A stretch of 8,077 nucleotides of DNA from an uncultured bacterium (GTDB lineage: Bacteria; Hydrogenedentota; Hydrogenedentia; Hydrogenedentales; JAEUWI01), in assembly GCA_937895305.1 (NCBI GenBank), contig CALAXS010000607.1:1-8077 (forward strand), given 5' to 3'. Each line of letters opens with the position of its first letter. Within the stretch, counting starts at the first letter, position 1. This document shows positions 1-5,717 of this stretch, piece after piece. Under the pieces are notes generated by a model. The model was not told where the DNA came from, did no database searches, and saw only the letters and a list, made by a program, of their open reading frames with translations. A program made the position numbers and the translations under genes.

Positions 1-689
1 ACTATCAGGAATCCCTCGTCTTGCTCCAGAATGCCCTCGAAGAAACCAAGACCAAGCATCGTAAAGGGGATACCCACGATATGCTGGGTCGTGTGACCAC
101 CGCCCTCGGCGACTTTGATGCTGCTAAAGAGCATTATCACCAGGCACTTCAGCTAAAAGAACGCGACCTCGGCAAGAAGCACCGTGATATTGCAACGACC
201 CTGAACAACATTGCAGACCTTAACTATATCCTCGGTCAGACTGAAAACGTAGAAAGCCTTTATCGTCGCGCACTCCAAATCAACAAACGCGACCAGCTCA
301 ACCTCGAAGTTTGCCGTAGCCTCAACGGCCTGGCACTCCTCCACAACGACAACGGCGAATTCACCGAAGCCGAAGAGCACCTCAAACGCGCTATCACCAT
401 ACACACAAAAGCTGAACGCCGGGACCACCCCTACCTTGCTACCGTTCTGACCAATCTGGGTATCCTCTACACCAATCTGGAACGCTATAAAGAAGCCGCT
501 CCCCTATTCGAGCGGGCTGAATATATCCAGAATCACGAATTGCGCAGCGATCACCCCGATGTTGCCGTACGGCTCCATGCGACCGCGGCACTCCTACACG
601 CTACCGGTAAAACCACCCAATCGGCAAAACTGGCAGCCCGTGCAGAAAACATTCGCAGCAAACAACAAGCCAAAGCCGACCTCTACTAA
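1..689 (+). CDS. TPR-repeat protein, 3' part only (start lies left of the window)
   Basis: The reading frame is open from the first complete codon (base 3) to TAA at 687-689, so the 5' end is missing. The visible part is almost entirely tetratricopeptide repeats. About five units begin near bases 81, 192, 312, 435 and 561, a spacing of about 40-42 residues, typical of the longer kinesin-light-chain-type TPR. Each shows the A/G-x-L...G-x-Y/F...A...L/Y-x-x-A-L pattern, for example GDFDAAKEHYHQAL and LERYKEAAPLFERA. The last repeat is weaker and the protein ends in a short charged tail. No signal peptide or enzyme domain is visible. TPR arrays are protein-protein interaction scaffolds, so no specific partner can be named. 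A TTG at base 21 could be read as a start, but the repeat pattern suggests the protein simply continues leftwards. A hairpin follows the stop, so it may belong to a different transcription unit from the export genes. Confidence 0.9.
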   Translation, partial: YQESLVLLQNALEETKTKHRKGDTHDMLGRVTTALGDFDAAKEHYHQALQLKERDLGKKHRDIATTLNNIADLNYILGQTENVESLYRRALQINKRDQLNLEVCRSLNGLALLHNDNGEFTEAEEHLKRAITIHTKAERRDHPYLATVLTNLGILYTNLERYKEAAPLFERAEYIQNHELRSDHPDVAVRLHATAALLHATGKTTQSAKLAARAENIRSKQQAKADLY

Positions 690-700
690 AACAAATTTTT

Positions 701-735
701 AGTGTCCCCAAGTTTAAATCATACTTGGGGATACT
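701..735 (+). terminator. 13-bp hairpin after the TPR gene; possible terminator or leader structure
   Basis: Bases 701-713 (AGTGTCCCCAAGT) pair with 723-735 (ACTTGGGGATACT) over 13 positions, with one G-T wobble and a 9-base AT-rich loop (714-722). It begins 11 bases after the TPR stop codon, where a terminator would be expected. There is no T-run after either arm: on the + strand the stem is followed by GTACCATGC, and on the other strand by AAAAATTTGT. It is therefore not a canonical intrinsic terminator. It could be an mRNA 3'-end stabilising hairpin, an atypical terminator, a protein-binding palindrome, or a structure in the leader of the next gene. Confidence 0.45.
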
Positions 736-794
736 GTACCATGCACATGTAACATATACTTTCCAATTCAACCAACACCAACCCACAGCGGAAA
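736..794 (+). promoter_or_regulatory. leader region of the export operon; weak promoter candidate only
   Basis: This stretch between the hairpin and the ribosome binding site holds no credible ORF. The best -10-like match is TATACT at 755-760, with no good -35 at the right distance. TTGGGG at 725-730 lies inside the hairpin and is too far away for an ideal spacer. Bases 762-786 are rich in A and C (a CAACCAACACCAACCCA run) and would give an unstructured leader. A promoter for the polysaccharide genes is expected here from the layout, but the sequence does not locate it firmly. Confidence 0.2.
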
Positions 795-800
795 AAGGGG
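795..800 (+). promoter_or_regulatory. ribosome binding site AAGGGG that fixes a GTG start
   Basis: AAGGGG lies 10 bases before GTG at 811. It supports this GTG as the start of the export lipoprotein gene. The next in-frame ATG lies well past the lipoprotein signal sequence and would remove it. The same AAGGGG core precedes the membrane protein gene starting at 5718. Confidence 0.7.
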
Positions 801-810
801 AACAGACCAG

Positions 811-2607
811 GTGAATGGACGCATTGGCCTGCTCAGCATTACAATTGCGGGCATACTATCCACAACCATATTTGGTTGTTCCACAACGGGCAAAGGGGCC
901 TATAGCGAAGAGCCCAACCGCCTTGCTGCCTCTGCACCTACAGCCCAGCAAATTGAGGCCCCGCTCAACGGACACAGCACCCCCATACCCGCTGCCAAAA
1001 AGAACAAGAACCCCCTCGTCGAAGAAAGTCTTATCATGCCCACCACCGACCTCCACGGCGGTGCATTCCCCGGGCTCAATGATCTTCCCGAAAAAGCCAT
1101 CACTGTTCAGACCGCAAATATCGAGGCTGAGGAGCTCAACAAGCGACTCGAAATGGAAGCCCAAAAGCGTCGCACTCTCGAGGACCAACTCACTCAAAAC
1201 CAGGCAAAGCTTAACGCGCTGGAGCAACAGCTTGAAGAAGTAAAACAGATACCAGCCCAACAAGTCATTGAACCTGATACCGCAATCACGGATTCGCTCA
1301 CCCAACGCCTTGCACAAATTGAGCAGCAAATCAACAGTATCAATGTAAAAAAGCCCCAGACCATCGATTCTACCACCCACGAACGACTCATTGAAATTGA
1401 AAAGCAACTGAACCAATTCCAAAATACACCCGCACCACCACAAGAAACGCAACTCAACGCAGATCTGCTCAGCACCAAACTGGACAATATCAACCTGACC
1501 ATCGAACAAATCCAGTCCCGCCTTGACAGCCAAAATACCGAAGCACTTCTCGAAAAAATGCCGTCAACAACCAATTTCAATGGCGACCTGCGTACAACCG
1601 ATATGTTCGGTACCTACCAGATTGGTGCTGGTGACACCCTCGAATTCCAATCCTTCAACGACGAAAATCTCAGCCGTGAGCTCATCGTCAAATATGACGG
1701 TTCCATTTCCCTCCCCCTCATACCCGATCTGAATGTCCTTGAACTCACCCGCGAAGATGCTGAGATGATTATCCGCGATGCCTACATCAAGGTATTCCGC
1801 GACCCGCAAATCTCCTTACTTGTCCGTGACACCGGCAGCAAAACCTTTACCGTTGTTGGTGACATTCAAACCCCCGGCATCTACCCCTACACCCAGGCCA
1901 CCCGCCTCATCCAGGCCATCTCCCTTGCTGGCGGTCTGCGTAATCGCAATTCCTCCTCCTCGGTCGGCGGTTTTGTTGGCATTACTGGACAACTCACCAA
2001 AGCCTTCGTCATCCGCCATACCGGTGGTCAACGTCAAGTCGCACAATACGACCTGCGCGGGCTCGGCAACCCCGGCGCACATGCCGCAGACGTTCCCATA
2101 CTTCCCGGCGACCTGGTCTACCTCCCCGAAGGAGTCAACCTCGTCTACCTCCTTGGCGAATCCAGAAACCCCATCATCGTAGAACTCACCGAAGGCATGT
2201 CCATGCTTCAGCTCCTTTCCATGTCCGGTGGCTTTAACTCCTCCACCGCCCAACTGCGCAACGTCGTTCTCATGCGTCAGGTCGACGAGGAGAACACCAA
2301 CATCATGAAAGTGAACGTACGGGAGATCCTCAAGACAGGAAAAGACGTTAAGCTCCAACCCGGTGATGTCATCTACCTGCCCCAGAAAAAGCTTGTACGA
2401 CTCGAAGAGTTTGTACGCCGCTTCACCGGCTCCATCTCACCCGTGTTACAGCTTTATACCAACGCACTTGACACCTACTATGCAAAAGACCTCATTGATG
2501 CTGCACTCGAAGAACCCCAGGTAAATAACACCTTGCGTGTCCTCGATCAACTTGAACAATTTGGCCAATCCACCCAAAACATCGCAGACCTCTTCGGATC
2601 TCCATAA
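811..2607 (+). CDS. outer-membrane polysaccharide export lipoprotein (Wza/OPX family) with long coiled-coil N-terminal insertion
   Basis: This 598-residue protein is the outer-membrane channel component for polysaccharide export. Residues 1-23 form a lipoprotein signal peptide with lipobox I-F-G-C (Cys23); Ser at +2 fits outer-membrane sorting. Residues about 24-100 are low-complexity and rich in Pro, Ala and Thr. Residues about 104-147 form a clear coiled coil (a/d positions L109, L113, L123, L127, L134, L137, L141, V144), followed by shorter helical units to about 250. The polysaccharide export domain starts at Y269 (YQIGAGDTLEF) and runs to about 340. Two SLBB domains follow: about 345-405 (TVVGDIQTPGIYPY) and about 444-525 (VYLLGESRNP, ending LQPGDVIYLPQ). 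The C-terminal 70 residues could contain the amphipathic outer-membrane helix seen in Wza. Wza of E. coli is about 380 residues, so the extra length is mainly the region before residue 269. The GTG start is chosen from AAGGGG at 795-800. The stop directly abuts the next start, so the pair is probably co-translated. Confidence 0.95.
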   Translation: MNGRIGLLSITIAGILSTTIFGCSTTGKGAYSEEPNRLAASAPTAQQIEAPLNGHSTPIPAAKKNKNPLVEESLIMPTTDLHGGAFPGLNDLPEKAITVQTANIEAEELNKRLEMEAQKRRTLEDQLTQNQAKLNALEQQLEEVKQIPAQQVIEPDTAITDSLTQRLAQIEQQINSINVKKPQTIDSTTHERLIEIEKQLNQFQNTPAPPQETQLNADLLSTKLDNINLTIEQIQSRLDSQNTEALLEKMPSTTNFNGDLRTTDMFGTYQIGAGDTLEFQSFNDENLSRELIVKYDGSISLPLIPDLNVLELTREDAEMIIRDAYIKVFRDPQISLLVRDTGSKTFTVVGDIQTPGIYPYTQATRLIQAISLAGGLRNRNSSSSVGGFVGITGQLTKAFVIRHTGGQRQVAQYDLRGLGNPGAHAADVPILPGDLVYLPEGVNLVYLLGESRNPIIVELTEGMSMLQLLSMSGGFNSSTAQLRNVVLMRQVDEENTNIMKVNVREILKTGKDVKLQPGDVIYLPQKKLVRLEEFVRRFTGSISPVLQLYTNALDTYYAKDLIDAALEEPQVNNTLRVLDQLEQFGQSTQNIADLFGSP

Positions 2608-4836
2608 ATGTCAGACATCGCAGAAGAACTAGCAGAACTACTTCCCGAACGCACGACCCTCATGCGTCAAGGGGTGGGCATCAACATCAAGCGCCTGCTC
2701 AAGCTCCGTGGCCGCACCATGATCCTCGTGTTCATCATTCTAACCCTGCCTGCACTCGCTGCAATCACCCTGCTCGTACCCAAAAAATATACCGCATCCG
2801 CATCCATTCGCTATAGCTCCGCCGAAACCACCATCGAAGAAGGACAAGGCAAAGGTACCGCTGGCACCGATGAATACGAGTCCTACATTGCAACACAAAT
2901 CAAACTGATCGACGGCTGGACCATACTCGAAAAAGTGGCCAATGATGCCACCATTCTGGAGAGTACCTCGCTGGGCGGTATCGATTCAGGGCGCGTATCG
3001 GTCCTGCAAAAAAATCTCGACACTGAAACCGATAACCTCAGTGAATTCCTTACTCTTAGCTACCCCCATAAAGATGCCGAAGAAGCACGCACTACACTCC
3101 AGGCCATCCTCGATCAATATCAACAATACCTCATCGAGGAAAACACAAAAGATCGCAACCTGCGCCATGAGGCACTGCTCGAATACGAGCAGGAACTCAA
3201 GGAAGAACTCGCCCAGCACCGCCAGACCATCACCGAGCTTCGTATTCAGCACCAGATACCCGATGATAGTGTCAACGGTATTGAGCCGACCGAAACTGAA
3301 TCTAACCGTGTAAACCTCGCCCAGGCCGAAGCAGACCACACCACCGCACTGACCAATCAGCGACAGACCCAAAAGCTCATCGATCGCGTCCAGAACTTTA
3401 TTGATAACCATAGAAAATCCCCCGAAGCGGCCATCTATGCGCTCGGTGTCGAAGAACGTGTAAATCAAAATCCCAATGTAGGTCTCCTCACCGAGCAACT
3501 CGCCACACTCCAACAAGAGTTTTCCCGCCTCGAAGAGACCTATCAGGAAGGCATGCCCCAACTCAACGTTAAAAAACATGAACTCAATGCTCTGATTCAA
3601 AAAATAAACGAGGTCAAGGCCCAGGCACGAATCGCTGCACTCAACTCCCTTAAAGCCGAATACGAATTTGACCTCACGGTCCATCAATCCGACATGGACG
3701 ATGCGGATGACCGTCGCCTACGCTTTATCGGACTTCTGGACGAATATAAACAAAGCAGACTCGACAATTCCCAGGGCATCCCCGAAATCAAAGAAAGCGA
3801 ACAACGCTACCTCGAAACCGAAAACCGCCTCAATGAATCCATTGACACACGCCTCACACTTGAACTCGAACGAAAAGCACCCCTGCGTGCAGAAATCAGT
3901 GCAGCCAACGTGCCCAACGAACCCTCTTCAAAAGATCGCTACAAAGGCTACCTTATCGCTATCGCCCTCATATTCAGTATCGCTGTTGGGATTGGTGTCC
4001 TTGCTGAACTCACCAACCAGAGTATAAACTCCGCAGAAGACGTGAGCTACGCAACCAACCACGCTGTACTCGCTGCTATCCCCCATACCTCCGAAGAGCG
4101 ACTTCCCAAGAACATTAACCCCGCACGTATCGCCGAAGAGAGCCCTTCCTCATGGACAGCAGAAGAATACCGACGCATAACGGCCACCCTCCTCAGCTCT
4201 ACCAAGAAGACCCAGACCTGCCTCATCACCAGCCCGGCGGCCCAGGACGGTAAAAGCACACTCGCCTGCAACCTCGCCATTACTCTCGCGCAGGCCTCTC
4301 ACAAGGTTCTCCTCGCTGATCTCAATTCCAGAACACCCGCCATTGAAGCTAACTTTGGACTTAAACCCGGCATCGGACTTGCTGAGATGCTCACCGGAGA
4401 GCCCCTCCCCCATGATCCTGATCGTGCCACCTCCTTCCCTAACCTGTACATCCTTGGACCCGGGTTGAAATCCAACGATCTCCGCAGTCATCTCGCTTCC
4501 CGGGAAATGCAGGACTTTCTCAAGGGTGCAAAAGAACTCTTCGACTACATCATCCTTGACACCCCCGCTGCACTTACCACCTCCGAAGCAAAAATTCTCG
4601 CTCCCCACGTGGATGGCATCATTACCATCACCGGTGCAGGTACCACCAACTTCGGTATGCTTAAACGCACCCTCACCGCCCTTCAGGAACATAATGGCAA
4701 CGTACTCGGAGTGGTCGTAAACGCCATCAAGCAATCCCCCGGTGGCTACCTGCGAAAGAACATCGCGCAATTTTACGCCAGTGATCGCAGCCTGCACGGT
4801 AACAACGAACCCTCTATCATGATAGTTAAAGACTAA
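2608..4836 (+). CDS. polysaccharide co-polymerase (Wzz-type) fused to a degenerate BY-kinase-like ATPase domain (Wzc-like)
   Basis: This 742-residue inner-membrane protein should control polymer chain length and couple polymerisation to export. After a 37-residue cytoplasmic segment, TM1 lies at about 38-57. The large periplasmic part (58-446) includes the Wzz-type start (KKYTASASIRY) and long helical coiled coil at about 165-400. A Pro-x-x-Pro (P436, P439) precedes TM2 (about 447-466), as in Wzz proteins. The cytoplasmic domain has Walker A (S542...G548-K549-S550-T551), Walker A' (D571-L-N573-S-R575) and Walker B (I-I-L-D651-T-P-A). Compared with bacterial tyrosine kinases, the second Asp of A' is Asn573, the ExxRxxR motif reads E519-x-x-R522-x-x-T525, DTPP is DTPA, and the C-terminal tail has only scattered tyrosines (Y714, Y723), with no cluster. 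ATP binding is likely, but autophosphorylation is doubtful. ATG 2608 follows the preceding TAA with no gap and no strong Shine-Dalgarno sequence, suggesting translational coupling. Confidence 0.93.
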   Translation: MSDIAEELAELLPERTTLMRQGVGINIKRLLKLRGRTMILVFIILTLPALAAITLLVPKKYTASASIRYSSAETTIEEGQGKGTAGTDEYESYIATQIKLIDGWTILEKVANDATILESTSLGGIDSGRVSVLQKNLDTETDNLSEFLTLSYPHKDAEEARTTLQAILDQYQQYLIEENTKDRNLRHEALLEYEQELKEELAQHRQTITELRIQHQIPDDSVNGIEPTETESNRVNLAQAEADHTTALTNQRQTQKLIDRVQNFIDNHRKSPEAAIYALGVEERVNQNPNVGLLTEQLATLQQEFSRLEETYQEGMPQLNVKKHELNALIQKINEVKAQARIAALNSLKAEYEFDLTVHQSDMDDADDRRLRFIGLLDEYKQSRLDNSQGIPEIKESEQRYLETENRLNESIDTRLTLELERKAPLRAEISAANVPNEPSSKDRYKGYLIAIALIFSIAVGIGVLAELTNQSINSAEDVSYATNHAVLAAIPHTSEERLPKNINPARIAEESPSSWTAEEYRRITATLLSSTKKTQTCLITSPAAQDGKSTLACNLAITLAQASHKVLLADLNSRTPAIEANFGLKPGIGLAEMLTGEPLPHDPDRATSFPNLYILGPGLKSNDLRSHLASREMQDFLKGAKELFDYIILDTPAALTTSEAKILAPHVDGIITITGAGTTNFGMLKRTLTALQEHNGNVLGVVVNAIKQSPGGYLRKNIAQFYASDRSLHGNNEPSIMIVKD

Positions 4837-4886
4837 ACGAAGCATTCCCACCCCATAGCCCCGAAAAGAATCCATAACAACAAATG

Positions 4887-4895
4887 TGCTATAAT
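4887..4895 (+). promoter_or_regulatory. perfect extended -10 motif (TGCTATAAT) just before the GT26 gene
   Basis: TGCTATAAT matches the sigma-70 extended -10 consensus (TGnTATAAT) exactly, inside the 68-base gap between the co-polymerase and GT26 genes. No TTGACA-like -35 sits 16-18 bases upstream (that position reads about AGAATC), though extended -10 promoters can do without one. Transcription would start around 4902, only a few bases before ATG 4905, giving an almost leaderless mRNA that loses the AGGGA binding site. It may be a real internal promoter or a chance match in an AT-rich gap. Confidence 0.35.
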
Positions 4896-4900
4896 AGGGA
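4896..4900 (+). promoter_or_regulatory. ribosome binding site AGGGA that selects ATG 4905
   Basis: AGGGA lies 4 bases before ATG 4905, a slightly short but usable spacing. The alternative in-frame ATG at 4884 has no purine-rich site at a proper distance and would add only seven residues (MCYNRET) before the family's normal beginning. Confidence 0.55.
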
Positions 4901-4904
4901 AACA

Positions 4905-5690
4905 ATGAAAACGAGTCCAGATAGCCTAAGACTATTTAACATCACCATCTCGAATCTTAAATTCGAGCAGTTCTGCGAGCAGATCAACGACCATATCAAA
5001 CAAGGTCAGCATGGCTATGTACTCACCCCGAATGTAAACCACGTTTGCCTCTGCCACCGTGACCCTCACTTCCACGAAATATACCAGCACGCGCTCCATG
5101 CTATACCCGATGGCACGCCCATCATGTGGGCTGCCTCCCTCTTCGGAACGCCACTCCACGAAAAACTCAGCGGTTCCGACATGGTCCCCAAGCTCTCTGC
5201 TTATGCAGCCAAGAACGATCTCTCCGTCTACTTCCTCGGCGGTAGCCCCGGAACAGCAGAGCAGACCGCAAAGACCCTCAAGATTAAGCACCCCAAGCTC
5301 ATCATCGCAGGTACCGACTGCCCTGCCTATGGCTTCGAAAAAGACCCCCAGCTACTTCAGGAAACCATTGATAAAGTCAGCCGGGCTAAACCCCAGATCT
5401 GCTTCATTGCGCTCGGTTCACCTAAACAAGAATACTTCATGTACCAACACCAGAATGAGCTCGGTGCAGCAATCACCATAGGTGTAGGTGCCAGTTTTGA
5501 CTTCATGGCTGGCCGTATAAAACGCGCACCCCACTGGCTCCAATCCATCGGCCTCGAATGGTTCTGGCGGCTCGCTATGGAACCACGCAGACTCTGGAAA
5601 CGCTACCTCGTAGAAGACGTCATCTTCTTCAAGTTACTCTGGAACGAATTTAAAAAACACAAACACCCCAATGCCTCACAATCCTCCTAA
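4905..5690 (+). CDS. WecG/TagA/CpsF family glycosyltransferase (GT26)
   Basis: This 261-residue protein belongs to the GT26 family. Members transfer a sugar (for example N-acetylmannosamine or its uronic acid) from a UDP donor to an undecaprenyl-diphosphate-linked first sugar at the cytoplasmic membrane face, usually as the second step of repeat-unit assembly. Family motifs appear in order: TPNVNH (41-46), PDGTP (68-72, D69 at the catalytic Asp position), SGSDM (89-93), YFLGGSPGTAE (109-119), GSPKQE (171-176, with conserved Gln175), and GVGASFDFMAG (193-203). These are followed by RAPHWLQ (207-213), GLEWFWRL (216-223) and EPRRLWKRYL (226-235). The basic and aromatic C-terminal tail (about 216-250) fits the membrane-binding appendage known for TagA. 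Length is normal for the family. The exact donor sugar cannot be read from the sequence. ATG 4905 is preferred over ATG 4884 because of the AGGGA site. The gene lies 68 bases after the co-polymerase and 27 bases before the membrane protein gene, so it is probably in the same operon. Confidence 0.95.
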   Translation: MKTSPDSLRLFNITISNLKFEQFCEQINDHIKQGQHGYVLTPNVNHVCLCHRDPHFHEIYQHALHAIPDGTPIMWAASLFGTPLHEKLSGSDMVPKLSAYAAKNDLSVYFLGGSPGTAEQTAKTLKIKHPKLIIAGTDCPAYGFEKDPQLLQETIDKVSRAKPQICFIALGSPKQEYFMYQHQNELGAAITIGVGASFDFMAGRIKRAPHWLQSIGLEWFWRLAMEPRRLWKRYLVEDVIFFKLLWNEFKKHKHPNASQSS

Positions 5691-5702
5691 CACCACGCAG
5701 CC

Positions 5703-5708
5703 AAGGGG
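5703..5708 (+). promoter_or_regulatory. ribosome binding site AAGGGG for the membrane protein gene
   Basis: AAGGGG with a 9-base spacer to ATG 5718 gives a well-formed start. It resembles the site at 795-800 (AAGGGGA in both). Confidence 0.7.
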
Positions 5709-5717
5709 ACTCAATTT

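Noticed and set aside
21..23. TTG as the start codon of the TPR gene
   Set aside because: The frame is open further left to the window edge, there is no ribosome binding site visible, and TPR genes of this type are usually longer; the gene is treated as cut by the window.
741..752. Tiny ORF ATG CAC ATG TAA in the intergenic region as a leader peptide
   Set aside because: Only three codons, no ribosome binding site and no attenuator-like codon pattern.
856..1533. 225-codon minus-strand ORF opposite the export lipoprotein gene
   Set aside because: It lies opposite a clearly coding gene, its product resembles no family, and its composition reflects antisense of C-ending codons.
4884..4904. ATG 4884 as the start of the GT26 gene
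   Set aside because: It has no suitable ribosome binding site and adds seven residues not expected in the family; AGGGA before ATG 4905 fits better.
4150..4905. 251-codon minus-strand ORF opposite the kinase-like domain
   Set aside because: The + strand here encodes recognisable Walker motifs; the antisense product shows no domain or signal and is a shadow.
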